From Jejuia sp. UBA6058 (GTDB taxonomy: Bacteria; Bacteroidota; Bacteroidia; Flavobacteriales; Flavobacteriaceae): a DNA stretch of 64,000 bases. The DNA lies in contig DIYI01000009.1 of the NCBI GenBank assembly GCA_002428965.1, positions 205,532-269,531 of the forward strand. The letters run 5' to 3'. Under the pieces are notes generated by a model. It made no database searches. It had not been told where the DNA came from and saw nothing but the letters and a program-made list of their open reading frames with translations. Below are positions 19,201-27,897 of this stretch, one piece after another; within the stretch, counting starts at the first letter, position 1; the number at the start of each line of letters is the position of its first letter. The position numbers were made by a program, and so were the translations under genes.

Positions 19201-19240
19201 TGCAACATACAAGTATAAAAATACTATGTTTTAGCTTCAT
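16205..19240 (-). CDS. Large secreted tetratricopeptide repeat protein
   Basis: Protein of 1011 aa with a signal peptide (MKLKHSIFILVCCIAIQVFSQ) and then TPR units for nearly the whole length (for example NAYYHLGESYINLDKKQEAL and DALYELGNSYVKANETDKAM). The repeats resemble the YbgF/BamD-type TPRs of periplasmic scaffolds. It probably acts as a periplasmic or outer-membrane-associated protein-binding scaffold. It is divergent from ftsE (224-bp gap) and followed by the barrel protein gene. The gap shows no feature beyond AT-rich promoter-like sequence. Confidence 0.88.
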   Translation of the reverse strand: MKLKHSIFILVCCIAIQVFSQASAVYTNSLADYKKALSLYNNQQYLAAQSLFSQIRKSTEKEGLKGECTYYIANCAVRLNQQNADQLINDFVEEYPTSTKRNTAFVDVADYYFTNGKYAYARKWYNRVDENALSRKERQKFYFNNGYTAFVTKQYKDAKKYLGRVENSPEYGSQAKYYIGFMAYEGDDYDRANEYFEQVEDQERYKEKLSYYQADLNFKLGKFEKAIELAKARLDSSDEDEVSELSKIIGESYFNLEQYAEAIPYLQAYKGKKGKRDRNAKWNNTDFYQLGYAHYKQGDYESAISEFNKIIGGNNSIAQNAYYHLGESYINLDKKQEALNAFRNASQMDFDLKIQEDAWLNYAKISYEIGNPYQSVPQVLAGYLDKYPKTQYKEEIETLLIDSYITSKNYEEALTLLEKKKSFENKKAYQKVAFYRGLELYNENQYLEAENLFDKSLGESIDETFTARATFWKAEADYNLTNYEDALVGFKQFIQQSTGMDVPEQKNIDYNLAYTYFKLKNYDQATNYFNQFISKLSDDKVRLNDAYLRLGDGHFVSSKYNQAINAYGKAIKMNEVESDYAFFQKAISTGYAGNPSKKIKELETFIGEYPKSKLRDDALYELGNSYVKANETDKAMARYDKLNSEYRMSSFVPKSLLRQGLIHYNASKNEAALKKFKNVASNYPGTPEAVQAVSTARLIYIDLGRVNEYAAWVKQLDYVEVTDADLDNTSYQAAEKQYLEGNTDAAIKQFNNYLNSFPNGIHSLQSHFYLGQLYYKKDLIANAAPHYKFVVEASQSEFTEEALSRLSQYHLENKNWNEAIPLLQRLEAEANFPQNVVFAKSNLMKANYQLENYDNAVAYAEKVLKSSKIDNKIKSDAHIIIARSAINTGDEAKAKAAYKNVQKVATGETAAEALYYDAYFKNKDGKYKSSNTAAQKLAKDYSGYKYYGAKGLVVMAKNFYALDDAYQATYILESVIENFGQFDDVVDEAQTELKRIKREEAKTNSSIVPQD

Positions 19241-19464
19241 TAGGTGTTTGGTTTTTGTTTGATGAAATTCAAAGATAATTTAATATCAAAGCTATAACGC
19301 AACAATCGTGCTAGAATTATAAACGGAGGTATTAAATGTTAAAATTTTGAATGAAATTGATACTTATTATGACTATTGGGATGCAATAAAACCATAGAAA
19401 TATTGTTATTGGTTTGCGCCGTTGAACTTTAAACTTTAAACTTGTATTCTGAAATACGCTTTAC

Positions 19465-20148
19465 ATGTCTGAAACCATTTTACAACTTAAAGATGCTTCT
19501 ATTTACCAAGGTGAAAACTTGGTGCTTTCTGGTGTTAATGTTGAAATAAACAAAGGCGAGTTTGTATACTTAATTGGTAAAACTGGTACAGGCAAAAGTA
19601 GTTTTATGAAAACACTCTACGGCGATTTACCTTTAAATGACGGTGAAGGTTTTATAGTTGATTATGATTTAAAAACTTTGAAAGAAAAAGACATTCCATT
19701 TCTAAGAAGAAAATTGGGTGTAGTTTTTCAAGATTTCAAATTACTGATTGATAGAACGGTTAATGATAATCTCCTTTTTGTTTTAAAAGCTACAGGTTGG
19801 AAGGATAAAGACAAAATGAATACCCGCGTTGAAGAAGTACTCGATAAGGTAGGCATGAAAACTAAAGGGTTTAAATTCCCTCATGAATTATCAGGTGGAG
19901 AACAACAGCGTGTTGCCATTGCAAGAGCTTTATTAAATGAACCTGAACTTATTCTTGCAGATGAGCCTACTGGCAACTTAGATCCTCAAACCAGTGTGGA
20001 GGTGATGAAAGTACTACAAGACATTAATAAAAACGGTAATACCATTTTAATGGCAACACACGATTATGCATTACTATTAAAGTACCCGAGTAAAACATTG
20101 AAATGTGACGAGAATCAGGTTTATGAGGTGGTGCAGCGTAAAGGTTAA
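19465..20148 (+). CDS. ftsE: Cell division ABC transporter ATP-binding protein FtsE
   Basis: Protein of 227 aa, a single ABC ATPase domain: Walker A GKTGTGKSS (about residues 38-46), Q-loop VVFQDFKLL, signature LSGGEQQRVAIARALL, Walker B LILADEPTGNLD, and the H-loop MATHDYALL. FtsE pairs with the permease FtsX to activate cell-wall hydrolases at the septum. ftsX is not adjacent here, which is usual in Bacteroidota. The DRTVNDNLLFVLKATGWK stretch is typical of FtsE rather than LolD. Confidence 0.88.
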   Translation: MSETILQLKDASIYQGENLVLSGVNVEINKGEFVYLIGKTGTGKSSFMKTLYGDLPLNDGEGFIVDYDLKTLKEKDIPFLRRKLGVVFQDFKLLIDRTVNDNLLFVLKATGWKDKDKMNTRVEEVLDKVGMKTKGFKFPHELSGGEQQRVAIARALLNEPELILADEPTGNLDPQTSVEVMKVLQDINKNGNTILMATHDYALLLKYPSKTLKCDENQVYEVVQRKG

Positions 20149-20200
20149 AACTTCAAAATTAAAACCAGTGGCCTTCCTCAAGTAAGAACAACAAGAATCA

Positions 20201-21091
20201 ATGATTTCAATTCTTATTCCAACTTATAACTACAATATTTACCCCTTGGTCAAATGTTTAGAGAATTTGGCCATAAAAGCTAAAATTGATTTTGAAATTA
20301 TTGCAATTGACGACGGCTCAAATTCCAACTTAAATATTGAAAATGACAAAATTAATTTACTTGTAAATAGCAGATTCATTGCTAAAAAAGAGAATGTAGG
20401 CTTAAGTCAAAATAGAAATAATCTTGTTTCTTTATCTAAGTATAAATATTTGCTTTTTATAGATGGAGACTCTAAAATAACCAATAAAAACTACATCAAT
20501 AATTACTTAGTTGCTTTAGACCAAAATCCTGATGTGATATATGGTGGACGAGTTCACCCAAATAAAGTTGAACCTAACCGAAAACTCAGATGGAAATATG
20601 GTAAACAGCATGAAGATTCGAAAGCCATAGAAAGAAGGAAAATAGGTTATAAATCTGTTCTATTCAACAATACTATTATAAAAAAGTCAATTTTTGAAAC
20701 AATTAATTTCGATAAGAACATTACCAAATATGGTCATGAAGACAGTATTTTTGCTTATCAACTAAGTTTGAAAAAAGCAAAAGTTCTACATATTGATAAT
20801 AGCGTATTACACAATGATGTTGACATGAACGAAGTTTTTTTCCGGAAAACTCAAAGAGCTCTAGAGAATTTAAACTACATCTATAAAAATGAAATAATAG
20901 AAAATGAATTTATTACATTTTTATCATTTTTCTCTAAAATTAGTGCCTCTAGAATTAATTACCTATTTGCCATAGGCTATAAAATATTCAATGCACTATT
21001 TAGGCTTAATTTAACGTCTAACAACCCATCCTTATTCATTTTCAATATATTTAGGATTAGCTATTTTTGTCATATCAACCTTAAAAAATGA
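20201..21091 (+). CDS. Glycosyltransferase family 2
   Basis: Protein of 296 aa with a GT-A fold: ISILIPTYNYN at the N-terminus, DDGS near residue 40, and FIDGDS as the DxD-like metal/sugar-nucleotide site. The C-terminal third is basic and hydrophobic, suggesting membrane association. First gene of the polysaccharide cluster; it overlaps the next glycosyltransferase by 4 bp (ATGA), so the two are translationally coupled. Donor and acceptor unknown. Confidence 0.88.
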   Translation: MISILIPTYNYNIYPLVKCLENLAIKAKIDFEIIAIDDGSNSNLNIENDKINLLVNSRFIAKKENVGLSQNRNNLVSLSKYKYLLFIDGDSKITNKNYINNYLVALDQNPDVIYGGRVHPNKVEPNRKLRWKYGKQHEDSKAIERRKIGYKSVLFNNTIIKKSIFETINFDKNITKYGHEDSIFAYQLSLKKAKVLHIDNSVLHNDVDMNEVFFRKTQRALENLNYIYKNEIIENEFITFLSFFSKISASRINYLFAIGYKIFNALFRLNLTSNNPSLFIFNIFRISYFCHINLKK

Positions 21092-22026
21092 AGCCTCTAT
21101 TTTCAATTATTATTCCATTATACAACAAAGAGGCTTTTATTGAAAACACTCTTAAAAACGTTTTTGAACAGACTTTTACAGATTTTGAAATTATAATTGT
21201 AAATGATGGCTCTACCGATAACAGTCTTGCAAGACTAGAAAAATACAAAGACGATAGATTAAAGCTTATAGATCAAAAAAATCAAGGTGCTGCTGCTGCA
21301 AGAAATACTGGCATCTCTAATGCTAAATCTAATCTCATAGTTTTTTTGGATGCTGACGACATATGGATGCCTAATCATTTGGAGGAATTAAAAAGACTAT
21401 ATGAAGATTTCCCAGACTGCGGGATGTTTTGCAGCCGGTATAAGACGAAAATTTCCAAAAATAGGCTTGTAGATAATAGCTTTTACAATAGCATTAGTGA
21501 CGATTTTCGTGGCGTTGTTCCAGACTTTTTTGAAGCAAGTTTAGTGAATAGAGTAGCATTTACCTCAGCAGTTATGATACCCAAGAGGATTTTGAAGATT
21601 ATAGGTGGTTTTGACGCAAATATTTCTAGTGGACAAGATTTAGATTTATGGATTAGGATAGCCGTACATCATAAAGTTGCAATTTCAAAAGAGACTACCG
21701 TTATATATAGATTTGAAATTCCAAAATCGTTATCAAAAACCTCAATTCTACAAAAGAAAATTATTGATTTTAAAAAGTTTGCTACTCCAGAGATCTCCAA
21801 CAAAAGTCTTAAACGTTTTTTAGATATTTATCGCTTAGAGTATGCTATTCGATATAAAATAGCTGGTAATAAAGAAAAATCAGCTTACTTTATTAAAGAA
21901 ATTAGTTCAAACATCCCTTTGAAATCAAAACTACTTCTTACACTACCTCCTTCTTTCTTAAGACTATTACTTCAGATTAAACATTTTTTAAAAAAACAGG
22001 GTATTGATTTTACAATTTACCATTAA
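21088..22026 (+). CDS. Glycosyltransferase family 2
   Basis: Protein of 312 aa: FSIIIPLYNKEAFI, VNDGSTDNS and FLDADDIWMP give a textbook GT2 core, followed by the GGFDANISSGQDLDLWIR acceptor-side motif. It would add one sugar to the repeat unit. It overlaps the previous gene by 4 bp and converges on the FdtA-like gene with a 17-bp tail overlap. Confidence 0.9.
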   Translation: MKPLFSIIIPLYNKEAFIENTLKNVFEQTFTDFEIIIVNDGSTDNSLARLEKYKDDRLKLIDQKNQGAAAARNTGISNAKSNLIVFLDADDIWMPNHLEELKRLYEDFPDCGMFCSRYKTKISKNRLVDNSFYNSISDDFRGVVPDFFEASLVNRVAFTSAVMIPKRILKIIGGFDANISSGQDLDLWIRIAVHHKVAISKETTVIYRFEIPKSLSKTSILQKKIIDFKKFATPEISNKSLKRFLDIYRLEYAIRYKIAGNKEKSAYFIKEISSNIPLKSKLLLTLPPSFLRLLLQIKHFLKKQGIDFTIYH

Positions 22027-22417
22027 TAACATATTGCTTATAAAGCTCAAAATCCCTAATATAATCTTCTTCCTCAAACACGTCTGAAGCAATAACCAGA
22101 CAAACCGCTCCAGACGAAAAGTTCTTAAGCTCTCTCCATATGCCATTTTCTATCAATAAACCTTCAAAAGGACGATTCAATAATACTGTTTGGGTTCCTT
22201 CAATATTATTTAAAACTACCTCAAAACTCCCAGATAAGGCGACCAAAAATTCCTTCTGCTCAATGTGCGCATGACCTCCTCGCATTGCTCCCGCCGGAAC
22301 ATCATATAGATAATAAACACGCTTTAATTTAAAGGGAAGTACGTCTTTTTCAATTACAGATAAATTCCCTCGATAATCCTCTATTTTCGGTATTTTAATT
22401 TTTTTACCTAATGCCAT
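22010..22417 (-). CDS. FdtA/QdtA-like sugar 3,4-ketoisomerase (cupin)
   Basis: Protein of 135 aa, a single cupin barrel with the family motif RGGHAH and the end segment VIASDVFEEEDYIRDFELY. FdtA-type enzymes convert dTDP-4-keto-6-deoxyglucose to the 3-keto sugar, the substrate for a DegT-type aminotransferase making 3-amino-3,6-dideoxyhexoses. Such an aminotransferase lies in the same cluster (26794-27897). I placed the start at the ATG at 22417, one base after the stop of the upstream gene, because the longer frame to 22480 runs inside that gene. RmlA/RmlB, needed upstream in the pathway, are not in this window. Confidence 0.85.
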   Translation of the reverse strand: MALGKKIKIPKIEDYRGNLSVIEKDVLPFKLKRVYYLYDVPAGAMRGGHAHIEQKEFLVALSGSFEVVLNNIEGTQTVLLNRPFEGLLIENGIWRELKNFSSGAVCLVIASDVFEEEDYIRDFELYKQYVINGKL

Positions 22418-22418
22418 A

Positions 22419-23507
22419 TTAATTTTTTCCCAGTAACGCCTTCCATTGTTTTTGAATCTCAATATAAGAAAACCTTTCAACAGTGTGAGCCGTATTTTTT
22501 TTAAGATACTGTATTAGCACTGAATTTGAAGCTAAGTTTTCTATAGCCACCTTTAAGGACTCAAAGTTCTGATTTTCAACCAATATACCGTTTTCACCAG
22601 AAACAATTACTTCATTGGGTCCAGATTCTAAATCAAAACTTAACACAGGCGTAGATTGACACATAGACTCTAAAATGACCATAGGAAACCCTTCATATTT
22701 ACTGCACAAAACTAAAAAAAGCGCACTAGCTAAATACCTTTCTGGGTTTGAGACATAACCCATAAAAACAACATTTTCTTCAAGTCTAAGTTGTTTTACA
22801 AGAGTTTTGCATTCTTCCATTTGAGAACCTTCTCCCAATATTACCAGCTTTACCCCTATTTCTGATAAGTTTGTTTTAGAATATGCTAAAATTAATTTAT
22901 CAAATTGTTTCAATGGCTCTATTCTTCCAGCAGCAATTATATAATCAAACTCAAACTGATTCGAAAACTGGGTTCCTGCAGAAGCCACATCTACACCATT
23001 GTAAATACATATAGCATTGGTCATTCCATATCTATTTTCAATCTTTTCTTTTATTGCACTAGAGCAACAAATAATCTTATAAACGTTTTTGAACAAAAAA
23101 TTAGCAACTGTTTTATTATTTGGTAGATATGTTTCTAATCTAGCACTATGAATCCCTATTATTATGCTCGCCTTTGAGTAAAATACTTTTTGAATTACAA
23201 ACTCTGAAAAGATGTTTATTCTGTACCGCTGATCAATTATATAATCAAATTTCGATGCTTTTAAATAAGAATTAAAATTATAGTAGCGCCTAAGTTTTTC
23301 AAAGTATTTATGAACTCCTTGTGCCTTAGTCTTAAAACAAGTGTATTTTTTAACACCTAAAGGTTTATTCACCTGATCTAGTAATAATAGCTCAACATCA
23401 AACTCGCTGTTTGACAGCATTTTACACAAACTTTTTGTTGCACTTGAAAGCCCCCCAAATTCTAGATTATAGGTTACTATGGCAATTTTAATGACTTTGC
23501 TTTGCAA
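22419..23507 (-). CDS. Glycosyltransferase family 4
   Basis: Protein of 362 aa with a GT-B fold: N-terminal YNLEFGGLSSATKSL, a second Rossmann domain beginning near FDYIIAAGRIEPLKQFDKLI, and the donor-binding CSKYEGFPMVILESM (E-x7-E pattern). Retaining GT4 enzymes use nucleotide sugars. It is followed after one base by the FdtA-like gene, so the two share a transcript, opposite to the flanking glycosyltransferases. Confidence 0.9.
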   Translation of the reverse strand: MQSKVIKIAIVTYNLEFGGLSSATKSLCKMLSNSEFDVELLLLDQVNKPLGVKKYTCFKTKAQGVHKYFEKLRRYYNFNSYLKASKFDYIIDQRYRINIFSEFVIQKVFYSKASIIIGIHSARLETYLPNNKTVANFLFKNVYKIICCSSAIKEKIENRYGMTNAICIYNGVDVASAGTQFSNQFEFDYIIAAGRIEPLKQFDKLILAYSKTNLSEIGVKLVILGEGSQMEECKTLVKQLRLEENVVFMGYVSNPERYLASALFLVLCSKYEGFPMVILESMCQSTPVLSFDLESGPNEVIVSGENGILVENQNFESLKVAIENLASNSVLIQYLKKNTAHTVERFSYIEIQKQWKALLGKN

Positions 23508-23555
23508 TACTTTAAGGTTTGTTTATTTTAGGCAAATATAAAGTTTAGTTCAATA

Positions 23556-24428
23556 ATGTCTCTCAATCCAAAAGTTACTGTAGTTTGTTCCTGTTTTAAT
23601 CATGAAAAATATGTGATTGAAGCATTAGATTCAATAAAGAACCAGACATATCCTAATATCCAAATTATTATTGTTGATGACCACAGTAGTGACAATTCTG
23701 TACAAACTATTGAAAATTGGAACAAAAAAAATCTCGATGCAATTTTTATTAAAAACACGTCAAACTTAGGACATACAATTTCATTCAACAATGCTATTAA
23801 TTATGCAAAAGGAGACTATTTAGTTGATCTCGCAGCGGATGATGTACTGCTAAGTAATTGCATACAGGAGCAAGTAAACACCTTTGAATCTTCAAAAATG
23901 ACTAATCTAGCAATGGTTTATTCTAATATAAATCTTGTAGATAAAAACCTAAAGTTTAAATCAGTTTATTACGATGAAACTGATAACCCTGAAAGTGGGG
24001 ACATTTATAAAATGGTAATAGGAAGAACGGTGAAAATATGTTCTGTAGGCTCGATGATTGAAACAAAAGTGTTTTTAGATCTTGGTGGTTATGATGAAAA
24101 TTTAATTTATGAAGATTTAGACCTATGGGTAAGAGTTTCAAGAAAATATAATTTCAAATATATCCCTAAAGTCTTAGTTAATAAAAGGGAACTCTCCAAC
24201 TCTCTGGGTACGCATTTTTTTTCAAAAGGAGACCTTTCTAAAAAAATCCATAAATCCACCTTAAAAATTCTTGAAAAAATCCTATTATTAAATACCTCTA
24301 AAGATGAACATAAAATAATGTTGAAGCGTATTCGTTTCGAAATGATTAAACTTTTGAATGGCAGAGAACCTTGGCTCTTTTGTAAAATAATAATAATTGC
24401 CACCAAAGCTAAATTAAGAAGCTTATAA
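23556..24428 (+). CDS. Glycosyltransferase family 2
   Basis: Protein of 290 aa: VTVVCSCFNHEKYV, IVDDHSSDNS and DLAADDVLL mark a GT2 catalytic core, and GGYDENLIYEDLDLWVR the acceptor-side motif. It is divergent from the GT4 gene with a 48-bp gap, and upstream of the sulfotransferase gene on the same strand. Confidence 0.88.
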   Translation: MSLNPKVTVVCSCFNHEKYVIEALDSIKNQTYPNIQIIIVDDHSSDNSVQTIENWNKKNLDAIFIKNTSNLGHTISFNNAINYAKGDYLVDLAADDVLLSNCIQEQVNTFESSKMTNLAMVYSNINLVDKNLKFKSVYYDETDNPESGDIYKMVIGRTVKICSVGSMIETKVFLDLGGYDENLIYEDLDLWVRVSRKYNFKYIPKVLVNKRELSNSLGTHFFSKGDLSKKIHKSTLKILEKILLLNTSKDEHKIMLKRIRFEMIKLLNGREPWLFCKIIIIATKAKLRSL

Positions 24429-24480
24429 AATAATATTCTTTATTTTGCCATAGATTAGATTAATCAAATCATAAAAATGT

Positions 24481-25500
24481 ATGATTTCTGAAAATCAAAA
24501 AAGAAAATTATACGTTTGAAAAGTATACCAACATTTTCTCAATTGGAGAACCCCTAACAAAAAACAATTAGCGATAAAAAATCCCAATAAATTTCCAAGT
24601 TTATTCATCCCAGGTGCAGGTAAATCAGGCACCTCGACACTACATAATCTGTTAAATCAGCATCCACAAATTAATATGTCTTCTAAAAAAGAACCACATT
24701 TTTGGACGCATCCAAATTTCGACAATTACACAGATGAAGATTTTCATAAATATTTAAATTTGTTTACCGATTCTTCAGACGCTACTTATTTTGGAGAGTC
24801 TAGTACAGGCTACATGGTTTTTCCAAGTTTTTTAGAACGGATAACGCAAACCGATATACAAAATTTAAAATTCATATTTGTTTTAAGAAACCCCATTGAC
24901 AGGATATATTCACACTACTGGTGGCTAAAGGGTTTGGGAAGTGAGTCTTACAGCTTAAAAGAAGCCGTTTTAAGGGATCTAGATATTGAACCTAATCATG
25001 CTGATGAGTTACCTGAATCGAACTACAAATTTTACTTTCAATTTGGTCTGTACCATAAATGGCTGAAAAAGTACTATAAGGTTTTTGATGCCTCACAAAT
25101 AAAAATAATTACGAGTGAAAAATTGCAATCTTCTCAACTGCAAACATTAAATAACTGTTTTTTGTTTCTGGGGTTAAATAATTTAGATGAGATTGAACTT
25201 ACCCACACCAACAAAACAAAATTACTCAAATACCCAAAACTATATAGATTTATTAAGCTCCTTGTTTGGGGGAGAATAAAAACTCCCAAAATAGTTAAAA
25301 TGGTGTTTCCTCGAAGAATTAAAGAACTAATAAGAGGCAATCTTTTGGATTGGATAATGAATTTAACAAAAACCAATAAGTCTTATCCTAAATTATCTTC
25401 TGAAGAGCGTATTTGGCTGAAAAACCTTTATCTTGAAGACGTACATAACTTAAAAAAAATGACAGGAATGAACTTTGAGGAATGGTATGATTTCAATTAA
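24481..25500 (+). CDS. Sulfotransferase domain protein with apparent compensating indels near the 5' end
   Basis: The clean frame from the first in-frame ATG (24676) lacks the PAPS-binding loop, but upstream codons from 24574 encode it: PGAGKSGTSTLHNLLNQHP is a clear 5'-phosphosulfate loop. The 3'-phosphate site FVLRNPIDRIYSHYWW is also present. Between 24520 and 24675 this frame has no ATG, GTG or TTG. If the A6 run at 24497-24502 is read as A5 and the A6 run at 24559-24564 as A7, an ATG at 24481 gives a continuous 339-aa protein with the linking stretch ENYTFEKYTNIFSIGEPLTK. So the gene either has two homopolymer errors, is decayed, or uses slippage. Its role would be sulfation of the cluster's glycan. 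Confidence 0.75.
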
Positions 25501-25505
25501 GAACA

Positions 25506-26765
25506 ATGAACTTTATTAAAACTTCATTTTACTCAGCGATAAGTTCTGGCATAAGCATAATTACAAAGCTTATCACCCAAAAAATAGTTGCCGTTTACCT
25601 TGGAACTCAAGGCATGTTTATTCTGGGACAATTGAAAGATTTTTTACAATTTTCTCAATCCATTGGAACCTTCGGTATAACTAATGGCATAATAAAATAC
25701 TCTTCCCAATATCAAAATCAAAAAAATGAGTTAGGAAAGTTTTTAAGCGCTGGATTAAAAACCCATGTTATTTTCTCAGTTCTTGTATTAATCTTTACAC
25801 TCCTTTTTAGTAATTGGTTATCAGAGCTTCTTTTCAACAATTCGAAGTACTCAATTTACCTAGTTATACTCTCCTTTTCCTTAATTAGTGTAACTATACA
25901 CACACTGCTGATGTCCATATTAAATGGTTTAAAAAAGATCAAACTATACATAGGTATTAGCATTATTACATCTGTATTGTCTGCTATCGTTTTAATAGTT
26001 TTAGTGGTTAATAAGTTAATTGAAGGCGCTTTTTTAGCTTTTAGTATCATTCAAATACTGAGTTTTATTACCTCACTTGGATTAATACTTATTTACAAAC
26101 CTTTTAATATTAATTTACTCTTACAGAAGTTCGATATCTCAAAATTTAAAATGCTATCCAAATATAGTGTGATGGCTATTGTAGGACCTATTTGCTTAAT
26201 TGCCACTACCCTATTCGTAAGGAATTACATAGAAACTAATTTTGATATTGATCATGCTGGGTCCTGGGAAGGTATGTGGCGTATTTCAGATATGTATCTT
26301 TTATTTTTAACGACCACTTTTAAAATTTATTTGCTACCAACATTTTCTGGTCTTGAGGGAGCTAAATTAAAAAATGAAGTCTTCAAAATGTGGAAAACTG
26401 TTACCCCTATAATTATTGTAATCGTTTTGTTAGTTTATCTTTTAAAGGACACAGTCATTAAATTATTTTTGAGTGAAAATTTCTTATTAATAAGTTCCAT
26501 ACTACTTTTTCAACTTTTGGGAGATGTTATCAAAATTAATTGCTGGGTGTTGGGGAACCTTATTTTAGCAAAGGCCAAAACCAAATTTTTTATTTTTTTA
26601 CAAGTAAATTGGGCATTTGTGTTCTGTGTTTCAAGTGTATTATTTATAAAAACATATGGATTTAAAGGTGTAGCTATAGCGTACTTTTTCTCTTATATTA
26701 TTCATTTTATTGTCATGAATATTTATTTTAGAAAACTACTGTGGCAAAAAACCACTAACAATTAA
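25506..26765 (+). CDS. O-antigen/polysaccharide translocase (Wzx-like flippase) 1
   Basis: Protein of 419 aa with about twelve membrane helices in MATE/MVF-superfamily arrangement, starting MNFIKTSFYSAISSGISIIT and with the AVYLGTQGMFILGQL loop conserved in O-antigen translocases. It would flip lipid-linked repeat units across the inner membrane. It begins 5 bp after the sulfotransferase stop, so the pair is cotranscribed. A second, distinct flippase lies at 28891-30198. Confidence 0.88.
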   Translation: MNFIKTSFYSAISSGISIITKLITQKIVAVYLGTQGMFILGQLKDFLQFSQSIGTFGITNGIIKYSSQYQNQKNELGKFLSAGLKTHVIFSVLVLIFTLLFSNWLSELLFNNSKYSIYLVILSFSLISVTIHTLLMSILNGLKKIKLYIGISIITSVLSAIVLIVLVVNKLIEGAFLAFSIIQILSFITSLGLILIYKPFNINLLLQKFDISKFKMLSKYSVMAIVGPICLIATTLFVRNYIETNFDIDHAGSWEGMWRISDMYLLFLTTTFKIYLLPTFSGLEGAKLKNEVFKMWKTVTPIIIVIVLLVYLLKDTVIKLFLSENFLLISSILLFQLLGDVIKINCWVLGNLILAKAKTKFFIFLQVNWAFVFCVSSVLFIKTYGFKGVAIAYFFSYIIHFIVMNIYFRKLLWQKTTNN

Positions 26766-26793
26766 TTGAAATCTCAAAAACTACAATACGTCT

Positions 26794-27897
26794 CTACCCG
26801 CGAAGGTTAATTGAATTTACAATATGTTCTATTTCTTTAGACTGTAGAGTGGTATTTAATGGCAAACTTAACACCTCGCGATGTATCCTTTCGGTAATCG
26901 GCAATGTTTCAGAGCGATATTCAGAATATGCTTTTTGTTGATGTATAGGTATTGGATAATGTATAGCTGTTTCAATTTTCTTTTCAAGAAGAAACTCTTT
27001 TATGGCATCCCGGTTTTTGCATCTTACAACGAAAAGATGAAATACGTGTTGATTAAGATCATTGCAATGTGGTAAAACAATATCTTTAGAAACAATCTCG
27101 TTCAAGTAGATTTTTGCTATTTCTCTCCTACTTTCATTTTCATCATCTAAATGCTTCAACTTAATATTTAAGAATGCAGCCTGTAGCTCATCAATTCTAT
27201 AGTTATACCCTTTATATTTATTTTCATAAGAAGATATTCTTCCATAATTCCTAAGCTTAAAAATCACTTCAGCCAACTCCTTATCATTTGTGGTAATAGC
27301 GCCAGCCTCTCCTAGCGCTCCTAAATTTTTTGTAGGGTAAAAACTAAAGGCAGCGGCATCCGATACGTTTCCTGTTTTGCGATCATCTATCCATTGCGCA
27401 CCATGTGCTTGGGCAGCATCTTCAATAAGTAATAAATTATGTTCCTTCGCTATCTTCTCCAAAGCTTCTACATTATATAGTTTACCGTACAAATGTACAC
27501 CCAATATCGCCTTAGTTTTTGAAGTTATACTCTTTGTTATTTCATCTGGATCAATATTATAATCTACAATACTGGGTTCAACTAAAACAGGTTCCAATCC
27601 ATTGTGCGAGATAGCAAGAATCGAGGCTATATAAGTATTTGCGGGTACCAAGACCTCATCTCCATCAGATAATTTTCCTAAGATTTTATAGGCGTCAAAA
27701 ATTAAATGAAGTGCATCTAGACCAGAACTCACTCCAATACAAAACTTAGTTCCACAATAGTGAGAAAAGGCACCCTCAAATTGTAATACTTGCTCTCCTA
27801 GCACATAGTGGTTGTTATCAATAAAATTGCCAAAAGCTGTACAGAACTCGTCCTTATACTTCTTATTTACTTTTTTTAAATCAAGAAATTTAATCAT
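26794..27897 (-). CDS. DegT/DnrJ/EryC1/StrS sugar aminotransferase (FdtB-like)
   Basis: Protein of 367 aa. PLP-dependent type I fold with the Schiff-base Lys in FSFYPTKNLGALGEAGA, the substrate-side GVSSGLDALHLIF, and VHLYGKLYNVEAL. Members aminate keto-sugars. With the FdtA-like ketoisomerase in this cluster, 3-amination giving a dTDP-3-amino-3,6-dideoxyhexose (as FdtB/QdtB do) is the most economical reading. The gene starts inside the 3' end of the FemAB/GNAT-like gene (8-bp overlap). Confidence 0.9.
   Translation of the reverse strand: MIKFLDLKKVNKKYKDEFCTAFGNFIDNNHYVLGEQVLQFEGAFSHYCGTKFCIGVSSGLDALHLIFDAYKILGKLSDGDEVLVPANTYIASILAISHNGLEPVLVEPSIVDYNIDPDEITKSITSKTKAILGVHLYGKLYNVEALEKIAKEHNLLLIEDAAQAHGAQWIDDRKTGNVSDAAAFSFYPTKNLGALGEAGAITTNDKELAEVIFKLRNYGRISSYENKYKGYNYRIDELQAAFLNIKLKHLDDENESRREIAKIYLNEIVSKDIVLPHCNDLNQHVFHLFVVRCKNRDAIKEFLLEKKIETAIHYPIPIHQQKAYSEYRSETLPITERIHREVLSLPLNTTLQSKEIEHIVNSINLRG

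Noticed and set aside
24676..25500. Sulfotransferase taken to start at the ATG at 24676
   Set aside because: This would remove the PAPS-binding loop, which is encoded directly upstream in the same frame.
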